Assembly (NCBI GenBank): GCA_016185345.1
Contig: JACPNS010000008.1
Span: 1 to 64,000, forward strand
Reading direction: 5' to 3'
Length of the DNA stretch: 64,000 bases
From: Solirubrobacterales bacterium
GTDB taxonomy: Bacteria > Actinomycetota > Thermoleophilia > Solirubrobacterales > JACPNS01
The notes beneath the pieces were generated by a model that was not told the origin of the DNA, ran no database searches, and saw only the letters and a list, made by a program, of their open reading frames with translations. The translations under genes and the position numbers were made by a program. Shown here one piece after another: positions 51,689 to 60,688 of the stretch. Position 1 is the first letter of the stretch; every line of letters starts with the position of its first letter.

Positions 51689-52462
51689 TTAAAGCACCTT
51701 GACCGTTGGTTGTAAGACCCATGTAAAACCTTTGTCCGGAAGGATTGTTGCCACTTGTAGCGGGCCTCCACAGGGTGGATTCCCAATCTCGAACGCGGAG
51801 TAACCAATTGTCGTATTCAAGACGTATACGCCGTAGTTGACCGCATCCTGAATCGGCATTCCGTCATACACGACCGGCATCTGCAGATCCTGAACGATTG
51901 CTTCAACATCCGCGTTAGACATTCCTTTTGCGAGAAGTCTCTCCACAATTCGTGCGTCATAACCCATACACAGCCGTGTGAACGGTCGCTCGATACCGCG
52001 CCAACTAACTCCGAACTCTTCTTTTGGTCGCGATGCGATTGGCGACGTGACGTGCGGAAGCAAGAACTCGTGCTCCTCCGGAAAAACCTGGCCACGTGAA
52101 TAGCCAGCGAGATAGAAACCAAGAACTGGTCGCTCTAGCTCTGGGATGCCAGCGAACTGCGTTTCGTACTTCTCCTTCACGAATTTGAGCAACTCGGTGG
52201 CGATTGACTTCACAGCAACTTGGCCCCCAAGACTCCTTCCGAACTCAAACATCAAGCTCTCAATTGAGCGCTGGCCGATGTTTCCCAGCCCATAACTCAT
52301 CACACCGATGGGCAGATCGCCCACCTGAAACAGCTTGCGCGCGTCTTCATATGCCTTAATGAATTGCGGCTGTCCCTGCGGATCAGAGATCTGCACTTGG
52401 GACATGCTGTCCGTTCCCAAGATGAGGCCGTCACGGACTTTTACGCTGGTCACGATCGTCAT
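51689..52462 (-). CDS. Stand-alone proteasome-beta-like Ntn hydrolase
   Basis: 257 residues. MTIVTSVKVRDGLILGTDS matches the start of a proteasome-beta/HslV fold: if Met1 is removed, Thr becomes residue 1 and Asp in GTDS falls at position 17, as in proteasomes; a Lys lies at 35, near the usual 33. GLGNIGQRSIESL is the SGxxxxxQ-type strand. No alpha subunit, ATPase or Pup genes lie nearby, so it is unlikely to be the core proteasome. It may be an amidohydrolase. A basic peptide gene follows in the same operon. Confidence 0.75.
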   Translation of the reverse strand: MTIVTSVKVRDGLILGTDSMSQVQISDPQGQPQFIKAYEDARKLFQVGDLPIGVMSYGLGNIGQRSIESLMFEFGRSLGGQVAVKSIATELLKFVKEKYETQFAGIPELERPVLGFYLAGYSRGQVFPEEHEFLLPHVTSPIASRPKEEFGVSWRGIERPFTRLCMGYDARIVERLLAKGMSNADVEAIVQDLQMPVVYDGMPIQDAVNYGVYVLNTTIGYSAFEIGNPPCGGPLQVATILPDKGFTWVLQPTVKVL

Positions 52463-52580
52463 AGTGCGCGGACACTACGCCACTCTCCAATTTTGGTCCA
52501 GTCAGATACCCATTCTTGGCAGAATTTTTCGCCGAGTCGGTCGCATTCGTAGCAGTGCGCAATCTCACGCAACAGATAAC

Positions 52581-52594
52581 GTACCGATCGGTAC
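52581..52594. promoter_or_regulatory. Perfect palindrome GTACCGATCGGTAC before a membrane-protein gene
   Basis: A 14 bp perfect inverted repeat ends 10 bp before the ATG at 52605, where it would overlap the promoter or leader. The core ACCGATCGGT is shared with 1083-1092. Operator of a TetR-like dimer is the likely reading; the cognate regulator is not identified. Confidence 0.6.
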
Positions 52595-52604
52595 ACTCCG
52601 CGGC

Positions 52605-54533
52605 ATGTCAAACATCGCCGTCATCACAGCCGCCGTTGAAAGTGCCCCCGCCGCAGGCGCGGAGATCAAGCAGATCGCCATTGGTGGCGTTGTCATCTCG
52701 AGCTGGATGACGTTCATCCTCGTGCTGGGGCTGCGGCACCGCGCCGGATCAACCGACCTTCTCGATCGCGCCGACGCTGCAATCGAGAAGCGCACCGGGC
52801 TTCCAGGCTGGGCGGTGCTCCCATACGGCGTCGCGGTGATCGCGCTCGCAATTGCCGGCGTCGGCTTCGTCTGGGACGTCTCGCTGCACCTCAATTCCGG
52901 CCGCGACGCAGGCCCGTTCGCCAACCCCTCGCACTACATGCTGATCGTCGGCACCGTTCTCTTCGTCACCGCGGGCTGGCTCGCGATCGTCATGCCCAAG
53001 GGCCGCGCCGCTGGACCGGCCGCAGCCAAGATCGGCCACGACTGGTATGCGCCCGCCGGCGGCGTCGCGATGCTCGCGTGCGGAACGCTTTCGCTCACCG
53101 GCTTCGCCGCAGACGACGTCTGGCACCGCCTCTTCGGCCAGGACGTGACCCTCTGGGGCCCGACTCACCTGATGATGATCACCGGCGGACTGCTGGTGCT
53201 CTTCAGCTCATTTGTTCTTATGCGCGAGGGAATGCGCACCAAGCGCGCGCCTCGCACTCGCGAGGAGAAGCGCGCAGCCGTTGCCTCTGGGGAGGGCAAG
53301 GGACCGGTCGCGCTGCTCAGCACAGCCCTCCTACTGGGCGGCGCGCTCACCGGTCTGACGATCGCCTACCAACAGGAGTTCAGCTACGGCTTCCCGCAGT
53401 TCCGGCTGCTCTTCCACCCCATTCTGATCGCGTTCTCTGCCGCGCTTGTTCTGACGGCGGCGCGCACGCTCTATGGCCGCGGCGGCGCGCTCATCGCCTG
53501 CGCCGGATCACTGATCATCAACGTCATCCTCACGCTGATCGTCAGCTACGGGTTCGATCAGATCACTCTGCACTTCCCGCTCTACATCGCCGCCGCGCTG
53601 CTCGTGGAAGTGGCCGCGATGATCGCGCTCCCGAGGGGCCGCTACTGGTTCGCCGCGCTCGCCGCGTTCCTGGTCGCCACCCTCGGCACGCTCGCCGAGT
53701 TCGGCTGGAGCCAGGTCTGGATGCCGCTCCCGTGGCCCGGGCACATCCTGCCTGCGGCGATCGGCACTTCGCTGGTTGCGGCCGCATGCGGCGCGATCCT
53801 CGGAACGTTCTTCGGCACCACGCTCACCGCGCAATCGGGCAGCAGCCTGCTCGGGCGCAAAGCGGCCTGGGCACCGATCGGAGCGATCGCGGTCTTCGCT
53901 GCGCTGGCCGCGATTTTGATCCCGCAGTATTCACCCGCCGGGCTCACGGCAGCGGTAAAGCTGACTGAAGTCACCCCCGCGCCGGGCCGCACGGTCAACG
54001 CAACCGTGACCTACAGCGATCCCACCTTCGGTAACGACGCAGACTGGATTCAGGGCATGGCCTGGCAGGGCGACGATCAAGCCTTCACCGAACCTTTGAA
54101 GCGCGTCGGCCCGGGCGTCTGGACGACGACCAAGCCGCTCCCGGTTGACGGGACCTGGAAGTCAACGCTGCGGGTACACCGTGGCGACATCATGGGTTCG
54201 GTCCCGGTCTACATGCCGGCAGACTCCGCACTGCAGTTGCCAGAGACTCCGGCCACCGCGCAGTTCACGCGCCCGGTCGTGATGGATCGCGTGATGATGC
54301 AGCGCGAGCGCCGCACTGACGTGCCGGGATATCTCTTTGGGGTCGGCAGCGTGATCGTTGCGCTGATGACCGTCGCGCTCGTGCTGCTGCTCGGCTGGGC
54401 GCTGCTGCGAGTAGCCCGCGGCGGACCGCTAACCCGTGTTACGCAGACCGCCGGCGATGCCGTTGACGGTCAGCAGGCTGAGCCTGCGCAGGAGCTCGTC
54501 GCCGGGGCCTCCGGCGGCGCGCAGCTGGCGTAG
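52605..54533 (+). CDS. Polytopic membrane protein with repeated His/Asp motif and extracytoplasmic C-terminal domain
   Basis: 642 residues. At least ten helices in the first 460 residues; then a soluble region (about 450-585, with GTWKSTLRVHRGDIMGSVPV) resembling FixH/YtkA-like beta domains; then one helix. Two segments repeat: 87-113 (GFVWDVSLHLNSGRD...PSHYMLI) and 166-192 (GFAADDVWHRLFGQD...PTHLMMI), sharing D, H, G-x-D and P-[ST]-H-x-M at nearly the same spacing (79/78 residues). Weaker versions are at YGFDQITLH and FGWSQVWMPLPWPGH. Metal or heme ligation is plausible. The 3' end overlaps ppc by 105 bp on the other strand. Unknown function. Confidence 0.75.
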   Translation: MSNIAVITAAVESAPAAGAEIKQIAIGGVVISSWMTFILVLGLRHRAGSTDLLDRADAAIEKRTGLPGWAVLPYGVAVIALAIAGVGFVWDVSLHLNSGRDAGPFANPSHYMLIVGTVLFVTAGWLAIVMPKGRAAGPAAAKIGHDWYAPAGGVAMLACGTLSLTGFAADDVWHRLFGQDVTLWGPTHLMMITGGLLVLFSSFVLMREGMRTKRAPRTREEKRAAVASGEGKGPVALLSTALLLGGALTGLTIAYQQEFSYGFPQFRLLFHPILIAFSAALVLTAARTLYGRGGALIACAGSLIINVILTLIVSYGFDQITLHFPLYIAAALLVEVAAMIALPRGRYWFAALAAFLVATLGTLAEFGWSQVWMPLPWPGHILPAAIGTSLVAAACGAILGTFFGTTLTAQSGSSLLGRKAAWAPIGAIAVFAALAAILIPQYSPAGLTAAVKLTEVTPAPGRTVNATVTYSDPTFGNDADWIQGMAWQGDDQAFTEPLKRVGPGVWTTTKPLPVDGTWKSTLRVHRGDIMGSVPVYMPADSALQLPETPATAQFTRPVVMDRVMMQRERRTDVPGYLFGVGSVIVALMTVALVLLLGWALLRVARGGPLTRVTQTAGDAVDGQQAEPAQELVAGASGGAQLA

Positions 54534-57185
54534 AAGCTCGATCTGCACATAGGAGAGCGGGTCCACATACGGATTGCGGCGGTCGATCGAGGCCTGAAGG
54601 ATCGGCGCGCCGTCAAGCAGGCGATCGTTTCCGCGCAGGCGCGCAAGCTCTGATTCGGTGCGATCGAACTCGGTCTTCACGGCCGTCCAGATCCGCTCGC
54701 GCGGCTCGGCGTTCTCCCAGAGGTCGAAGTAACGCCTGGCGATGCCGAGGTCTGCCTTGGCGCAGGCCATCTCGGCATTGCTGATCAGCGCGTCGAAGAA
54801 CGGCCACTCGGCGGTCATCCGCGCGAGCTCGTCTTCGCCGAACTTCTCGCGCGCGGCGGCCAGCGCAGTGCCGAGGCCGTACCAAGCCGGGAGGATCACG
54901 CGCGCCTGCGTCCAGGAGAACACCCAGGGAATCGCGCGCAGATCGCCGATGCCGCTCGCCGCTCCGCGCCGCGCAGGGCGCGAGCCAAGCTGGAGCTGCG
55001 AGATCTGATCGACCGGCGTGACGTTCATGAAGCATTCGACGAAGTCGGGATCGTCATACACAAGCGAGCGGTAGGCGCATGCGGATTCTGCGGCCATCAG
55101 ATCGAGGATCTCGTTCGCGAGAGCGACAGTCTCAGCTGAAACGTTCAACTCACGCTGCGTCATCGAGACCAGCGTGGCGCCGGTCGATAGCTCGAGCTCG
55201 CGATGGGCGATGTCCTCGACGGCGTACTTGGCCGCCATCACTTCGCCCTGTTCAGTCGTTTTCAAGCGGCCGTCAACCGCACCAGGCGGCAGCGACAGGA
55301 TCGCGCGCCTCGTGGGTCCGCCTCCTCGCCCAACAACACCACCGCGGCCATGGAAGAAGAGCCAACTCACGTCGCTGCTGCGGAACACCTCGACCATCCG
55401 CAGCTGCGCGCGATACGCCGCCCAGCTCGACGCGACGTAACCGACGTCCTTGTTCGAATCCGAGTACCCGACCATCACTTCCTGGACGTTTTCCATCGAG
55501 GCAAGCGCCGTGCGGTAACAAGGCGTGTCCATCAGCGTCTGCATGATCTCGGGCGCGGCCTCGAGGCTCGCGCCGCTCTCGAACAACGGCGCAATTCTCA
55601 GTTCGGCCTCGGCGCCGCCTGCGCGACTCATCGTCGACTCCTTCATCAGCAGTAGGACCTCGAGCACATCCTCGGGCCCTTCGACGCCACTGATGATGTA
55701 GGTCAGGATCGCGCCGCGGTGGCGACCTTCGATCGCCTGCTCGACCATGCGGAAGGTCTCGATCACCTCCTGCGTCTCGGGCGCAAAGCCCGTCACGTCC
55801 TGCGGAATCAACGGACGGTGGTTCTCGATCTCGGTAGCCAGCAGCGCGCAACGCGCCTCGCTAGAAAGCGAGCTGTAGTCGGCCTCGATGCCGAGCGCGG
55901 CGAAGACTTCGTGCAGCGCTTCCTTGTGGCGGCGCGCGTGCTGACGAACGTCAACCTTCGCGAAGTGAAAACCGAAGACCTCGACCTGGCGCATCACGTC
56001 GTGGATGTCGCCGCCGGCGGCAAGCTCACCGCGGTCTTCAAGCAGGCACTGCCGCGCGACGATCAAGTCGTCGAGCAGCTCGTTTGAGTGCTCGTAGCCC
56101 GTCGGCTCATCGGCGCGGGTTGCCTCGATGCGGCGGCGGAGCAGCGAGTAGAGACGGCGGTACGGCTCGCGCGGGTTGCGCGCGGCGAGGTCTGCGGCAA
56201 GTTCGGGAAAGCGCTCGGCGTTGGCTGCGAGCAACTCTGCGAGACCGGTCGCTCGGTGACCCTGTTGCTCAGCAAACGACGAACGCTCGGCCAGTAGTTC
56301 GACGCGCCGCTCCAGGAAGTGCAGGCATTGGTCCCGCATGAGTTCGAGCGCGGCCACGGTCACGTCCGGGGTGACGAAGGGGTTTCCGTCGCGGTCGCCA
56401 CCGATCCATGAGCCCATGCGCAGGACGCGCGGAACTTCCGCGGCTCCGCCCTCGGAGTCGGCGTCCGGGAACACCTCGGTGACGGCCGCCTCGAGGTCGC
56501 GGTAGATCATCGGGATCACATCGCCGAGCGTGGAGTTGAAGTAGGCGAGACCAGAGCGGACCTCGTCGAGAACGGTCGGGAAGACCGCGCGGATCTCATC
56601 CGAACCCCAGAGCTCATGGACGGTCGCTGCGAGGCGCCGGCGCACGTCGGCGTCGTCGCCGCCAAGACCCGGCTGCTCATCGAGGTCGCGCAGAAGATGA
56701 AAGATGCGCGCCTGCTTGGCGATGATCGTGCGACGGCGCGCCTCGGTCGGGTGCGCGGTCATCACTAGGTCGATCTTCACGCTGTCAAGCAATTCTGAAA
56801 GCCGCTCCGCAGATCCCGCGTACTCGGCGAGCTGACCGACGGCTTCGCGGATCGAGCCGCCACGCGGCAACGGGGCGATCGCCTTCTCGCGCGCCCGCAG
56901 GCGGCGCACGCGCTCATTGTCCTCGGCCAGGTTGATCAGCTGGAACCAGCGCGTGAGCGAGCGCACGAGCAGCTCGGTTGTGCGCGGCGAGAGGCCGTGC
57001 ACCAGCGCCTGGAGTTCCTCCGGCGCGCCCGGGTCGTTCTCGCGCGCGCGTCGCGCAAAGGCCACTGCGCTGCGATGCAGATCAATCGCAGCCTCGCCCT
57101 CGCTGCTGACGACGACCTCGGCGAGGATCTCGGTCAGAAGTTCGGCGTCCTGCTCGAACGTTCTGCTGTTGACGCTCTCAGCCAT
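54429..57185 (-). CDS. ppc: Phosphoenolpyruvate carboxylase
   Basis: 918 residues, normal length. Catalytic His in VMTAHPTEARRRTI, GSWIGGDRDGNPFV, FHGRGGVVGRGGGPTRRAI, GYSDSNKDVGYVAS, and the C-terminal GIAGGLRNTG allosteric/active-site tail are all present. Fixes bicarbonate onto PEP to give oxaloacetate. Because the C-terminal GLRNTG is needed for activity, the 105 bp tail-to-tail overlap with the membrane-protein gene is real coding on this strand. Confidence 0.97.
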   Translation of the reverse strand: MAESVNSRTFEQDAELLTEILAEVVVSSEGEAAIDLHRSAVAFARRARENDPGAPEELQALVHGLSPRTTELLVRSLTRWFQLINLAEDNERVRRLRAREKAIAPLPRGGSIREAVGQLAEYAGSAERLSELLDSVKIDLVMTAHPTEARRRTIIAKQARIFHLLRDLDEQPGLGGDDADVRRRLAATVHELWGSDEIRAVFPTVLDEVRSGLAYFNSTLGDVIPMIYRDLEAAVTEVFPDADSEGGAAEVPRVLRMGSWIGGDRDGNPFVTPDVTVAALELMRDQCLHFLERRVELLAERSSFAEQQGHRATGLAELLAANAERFPELAADLAARNPREPYRRLYSLLRRRIEATRADEPTGYEHSNELLDDLIVARQCLLEDRGELAAGGDIHDVMRQVEVFGFHFAKVDVRQHARRHKEALHEVFAALGIEADYSSLSSEARCALLATEIENHRPLIPQDVTGFAPETQEVIETFRMVEQAIEGRHRGAILTYIISGVEGPEDVLEVLLLMKESTMSRAGGAEAELRIAPLFESGASLEAAPEIMQTLMDTPCYRTALASMENVQEVMVGYSDSNKDVGYVASSWAAYRAQLRMVEVFRSSDVSWLFFHGRGGVVGRGGGPTRRAILSLPPGAVDGRLKTTEQGEVMAAKYAVEDIAHRELELSTGATLVSMTQRELNVSAETVALANEILDLMAAESACAYRSLVYDDPDFVECFMNVTPVDQISQLQLGSRPARRGAASGIGDLRAIPWVFSWTQARVILPAWYGLGTALAAAREKFGEDELARMTAEWPFFDALISNAEMACAKADLGIARRYFDLWENAEPRERIWTAVKTEFDRTESELARLRGNDRLLDGAPILQASIDRRNPYVDPLSYVQIELLRQLRAAGGPGDELLRRLSLLTVNGIAGGLRNTG

Positions 57186-57238
57186 TCCGGCGAAAGCTTG
57201 TCACAGATCGGCCCGTCGCCTCTTATCCGGATGGTGAA

Positions 57239-58297
57239 TCAGGCAGGTGCAGATTGCGCCGAACCGGCTTCGCTCCGAGCGACTTCTTCGCGTACGAGCG
57301 GTGCAACCTTGGTGCCGAACAGCTCGATCGATTTCAAGGCCACATCATGCGGCATGCGGCCCATGCTGCCCTGCGCCAGAAAGCGTGTGTTGCCAAAGAG
57401 CTCGTGTTCGCGGAGGATCTTCTCTGCGATGGCCTCGGGCTCGCCGATCCAGGGGATGCCGTCCCCGGCGATGCGCGCGTCAAAGCCCGCGCGGTCCATC
57501 GGTGGCCAGCCGCGCTCGCGGCCGATCTTGTTCATCGTTGCCGAGTAGTACTCGTAGTAGTCATCGCGCATCGTCGGGGATTCGCTGACGAATACGTGTG
57601 AATTGATCGCCAGCGGGAGCTTCTCGTGGCCGGCCTGCTCGGTGGCGCGACGGTAGAGCTTGACCAGTGGGATAAAGCGGTCGGGGGTTCCGCCGATGAT
57701 TGCGATCGTCAGCGGCAGGCCCATCAGACCGGCGCGCGCGACCGACTCGGGCGATCCGCCCACAGCGATCCAGACGGGCAGCGGTTCCTGGACGGCGCGG
57801 GGGAAGACGCCGCGGTTGTCGATGCTCGGGCGGTGCTTGCCCTGCCAGGTGACATACTCGTTCTCGCGAATCTTCAGCAGCAGTTCGAGGTGCTCGACGA
57901 ACAGCTCGTCGTAGTCGTCGAGGGACTGACCGAAGAGCGGGAAGGTCTCGGTGAAGGATCCGCGTCCGGCCATGATCTCGGCGCGGCCGCCGCTGATCAG
58001 GTCGAGCGTTGCGAACTCTTCGTAGACGCGCACGGGGTCGGCGCTGCTGAGCACGGTTACGGCACTGGTCAGGCGGATGTTTTTGGTGCGCGCGGCGATC
58101 GCGGCCAGCGCTACCGTGGGCGATGAGACGGTGAAGTCAGGGCGGTGATGCTCACCGACGCCAAAGACGTCGAGCCCGACCTGGTCGGCGAGTTCGGCCT
58201 CTTCGATCAGGTTCTTCATGCGCTCCTGACCACTGAAGAGCGCGTTCCCCTCGTAGTCGGAGCCGTTGTCGGCGAAGGTGACTACTCCTAGTTCCAT
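57239..58297 (-). CDS. LLM-class flavin-dependent oxidoreductase
   Basis: 352 residues from the ATG at 58297. Luciferase-like TIM barrel: [61 protein letters not shown] and [21 protein letters not shown]. Probably uses FMNH2 or F420. The segment [13 protein letters not shown] is a typical monooxygenase variant. The leader includes two palindromes shared with the divergent HAD gene. Confidence 0.9.
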   Translation of the reverse strand: MELGVVTFADNGSDYEGNALFSGQERMKNLIEEAELADQVGLDVFGVGEHHRPDFTVSSPTVALAAIAARTKNIRLTSAVTVLSSADPVRVYEEFATLDLISGGRAEIMAGRGSFTETFPLFGQSLDDYDELFVEHLELLLKIRENEYVTWQGKHRPSIDNRGVFPRAVQEPLPVWIAVGGSPESVARAGLMGLPLTIAIIGGTPDRFIPLVKLYRRATEQAGHEKLPLAINSHVFVSESPTMRDDYYEYYSATMNKIGRERGWPPMDRAGFDARIAGDGIPWIGEPEAIAEKILREHELFGNTRFLAQGSMGRMPHDVALKSIELFGTKVAPLVREEVARSEAGSAQSAPA

Positions 58298-58316
58298 GAG
58301 GTCACTGTAACACAAT

Positions 58317-58347
58317 CGGACTGTAGTCCGCTTATGCCCACGTGGGC
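58317..58347. promoter_or_regulatory. Two adjacent palindromes in a divergent promoter
   Basis: CGGACTGTAGTCCG (58317-58330) has perfect 6 bp arms around GT; GCCCACGTGGGC (58336-58347) is a perfect 12 bp palindrome. They lie between the LLM gene (leftward) and the HAD gene (rightward). Each could be an operator half-site pair, or the first could be a hairpin. No regulator is linked. Confidence 0.45.
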
Positions 58348-58380
58348 GATCGAGCCCGGCAATGGCTTACCGTCACTCGC

Positions 58381-59043
58381 ATGCCCGTAGACGCAGTGAT
58401 TTTCGACATGGACGGCGTGATCGTCGACTCCGAGGCGCTTTGGGACGAGGCGCGGGAGGACCTGGTCAAGGAGACCGGTGGTCGCTGGGGCACGAACTCC
58501 CAGGAGGCGATGATGGGCATGGCCTCGCATGAATGGTCGGTGTATGTGCGCGACGAACTGCAAGTTCCGATGAGTGCCGAAGACATCTCGCGAGAGGTGG
58601 TCGCGCGCCTGGAGGCCTTGTACCGCGCGGATCTCCCGCTGATCGAAGGATCGGCCGAAGCAGTGCGCGCGGCCGCCGAACGCTGGCCCGTCGCCATCGC
58701 CTCATCAAGCAACCGCGAACTGATCGACCTGATCGCAGAACTCGCCGGCATCGCCGACATGCTGAGCACCACAGTTTCTTCTGAGGAAGCCGGCCGGGGC
58801 AAGCCGGCACCTGACGTCTTCCTGATGGCCGCCGAGCAGCTCGGCGTCGATCCGGCCAACTGCGTCGTGATCGAGGACAGCGCCAACGGCATCCGCGCCG
58901 GCGTTGCCGCTGGCATGAAGGTGATCGCGGCGCCGAACAAAGACTTTCCACCCTCACAGGACGCGCTCGATCTCGCCACGCTGGTGCTCGACCGCGTCGC
59001 CGACATCACCAACCAGACAATCGAACACGCTGGGAACTCATGA
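58381..59043 (+). CDS. HAD-superfamily hydrolase (beta-phosphoglucomutase-like)
   Basis: 220 residues. Motif I DMDGVIVDSE (nucleophile Asp near residue 9), Ser in ASSSNRELI, Lys in GRGKPAPDVFLMAAE and VIEDSANGIRAG. The cap domain lies between. Acts on phosphosugars or other small phosphates; exact substrate unknown. Overlaps the esterase gene by 4 bp, and the LLM gene follows, so these three likely form one operon. Confidence 0.9.
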   Translation: MPVDAVIFDMDGVIVDSEALWDEAREDLVKETGGRWGTNSQEAMMGMASHEWSVYVRDELQVPMSAEDISREVVARLEALYRADLPLIEGSAEAVRAAAERWPVAIASSSNRELIDLIAELAGIADMLSTTVSSEEAGRGKPAPDVFLMAAEQLGVDPANCVVIEDSANGIRAGVAAGMKVIAAPNKDFPPSQDALDLATLVLDRVADITNQTIEHAGNS

Positions 59044-59687
59044 CGACACTCGAATTCATGGAGCGCCCCGCAGAAGGGCAGGCGACAGGCGCTCTTTTCC
59101 TGCATCACGGACGTGGTTCCTGGGAGGGCGATCTTCTTCCACTTGCGGACCAGTTCGACCCAGAGCGCCGGCTCCACGTGATTGCCCCGCGCGCTCCGAT
59201 CCAGATCGGTGACGCGCAGGGGTTCCACTGGTACACGGTCCCCAGAGTCGGCTATCCCGACCCCGCGACTTTCCATGCCGCGCGCAAGGCGCTGGCGGAG
59301 TTTCAGGACGATCAGCTCGAGCGCATCGCCGTGAGCGCGGATCGCGCGGTGCTCGGCGGATTCTCAATGGGCTCCGTCATGAGCTTCACACTCGGGCTCT
59401 CGGCCGATCGACCGCAGCCGGCGGGGATCCTCGCGTTGTCGGGCTTTATCCCGGTGCTCGACGACAACAGCTGGCAGCCGGACTTTTCCTCGCGCACCGA
59501 CCTGCCCGTCTTCCTTGCCCACGGCAGACTTGACCCGGTGATCGACTTCGGCTTCGCCGAGATCGCGCAGGCCAAACTTGAAAGGGATGGCCTGCCGACC
59601 GAGTTCTTCCCGTTCGACGGTGGCCACGAAATCAGCATGTCTGAGATCGCGCCGATCGCCGACTGGCTCACCCGGATCATCCCGTGA
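59040..59687 (+). CDS. Alpha/beta hydrolase (carboxylesterase/phospholipase type)
   Basis: 215 residues. FLHHGRGSWEGDLLPLAD (oxyanion), nucleophile GGFSMGSVMS, Asp in HGRLDPVID and His in FDGGHEISM form the triad. Similar to YpfH/dienelactone-type small esterases. No signal peptide; cytosolic. Overlaps its neighbours at both ends by 4 bp. Confidence 0.92.
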   Translation: MTTLEFMERPAEGQATGALFLHHGRGSWEGDLLPLADQFDPERRLHVIAPRAPIQIGDAQGFHWYTVPRVGYPDPATFHAARKALAEFQDDQLERIAVSADRAVLGGFSMGSVMSFTLGLSADRPQPAGILALSGFIPVLDDNSWQPDFSSRTDLPVFLAHGRLDPVIDFGFAEIAQAKLERDGLPTEFFPFDGGHEISMSEIAPIADWLTRIIP

Positions 59688-60688
59688 GCGATTTCAAGAT
59701 CAGCGTGCTCGATCAGACCCCGGTGCCCGAGGGGCTGACCGGCGGAGACGCGCTGCGCAACACAATCGACCTTGCGAAGACCGCGGACAAGCTCGGTTAC
59801 CACCGCTACTGGCTCGCCGAGCACCACGGTCTGTCACTGGCCGGACCAGCGCCAGAGGTACTCGCGGGCCCAGTTGCCGCCGCAACCACTCGGATCCGCG
59901 TGGGCAGCGGCGGCGTGATGCTCCCCCACTATTCGCCCTTCAAGGTCGCCGAGAGCTTCAGCCTGCTCGCGGGGCTCTTCCCCGGCCGCATTGACCTCGC
60001 AATCGGCCGCGCCAGCGGCACCGAGCCGATCACGCAGTTCGCGCTCCAGCGCGATCGCCGCCAGGCCGCCGCCGACGATTTCCCGCAGCAGATGCTCGAA
60101 CTGCTCGCTTACTTTCGCGAAGAGCTGCCCAAGGATCATCCGTTCTGGAAACTGCAGTTCGCACTCCCCGGCGGCGACCAGAAGCCGGAGATCTGGTTGC
60201 TGGGCTCATCGCAGCAGTCGGCGATCTGGGCCAAGGAGCTCGGCCTCCCGTACGCCTTTGCCGATTTCATCAATAGCGACGGCGCGCCGATTGCGCTGTC
60301 CTATCGGGGCGGGTTTGAGCCCTCGAAGGAACTGACCGCGCCGCATTCGATGGTCGGTCTTTGGGTGCTTGCCGCGGAGACGACGGAAGAGGCACGCGAG
60401 CTCGCGGCCTCGATCCAGATGTCGATGCTGATGCTTCGTCGCGGCACACCGATCAAGATCCCGCCGATGGCCGAGGCAGTTGAGTTCCTGCGATCACAGG
60501 GGCGTGAGCCGGGCGTCAGCAACTCAAGGCGGATCATCCTTGGCGACCCCGAGTCCGTGCGAACCGGGATCGAACAGGCAGTCGAGGAGTACCGCGCCGA
60601 CGAGGCGATTCTTGTGACGATCACCCACGACCACGATGCGCGCAAGCGCTCGTATGAGCTGGTCGCGAAAGAGTTCGGGCTGGCCTAA
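59684..60688 (+). CDS. LLM-class flavin-dependent oxidoreductase (MsnO8-like)
   Basis: 334 residues from a GTG overlapping the esterase stop. ISVLDQTPVPEG, YWLAEHHGLSLAGPAPEVL, RVGSGGVMLPHYSPFKVAESFSLLAGLFPGRIDLAIGR are characteristic of the group annotated MsnO8/YceB-type. Uses flavin, possibly FMN. The third gene of HAD-esterase-LLM. The stop overlaps the convergent permease stop. Confidence 0.92.
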   Translation: MSDFKISVLDQTPVPEGLTGGDALRNTIDLAKTADKLGYHRYWLAEHHGLSLAGPAPEVLAGPVAAATTRIRVGSGGVMLPHYSPFKVAESFSLLAGLFPGRIDLAIGRASGTEPITQFALQRDRRQAAADDFPQQMLELLAYFREELPKDHPFWKLQFALPGGDQKPEIWLLGSSQQSAIWAKELGLPYAFADFINSDGAPIALSYRGGFEPSKELTAPHSMVGLWVLAAETTEEARELAASIQMSMLMLRRGTPIKIPPMAEAVEFLRSQGREPGVSNSRRIILGDPESVRTGIEQAVEEYRADEAILVTITHDHDARKRSYELVAKEFGLA

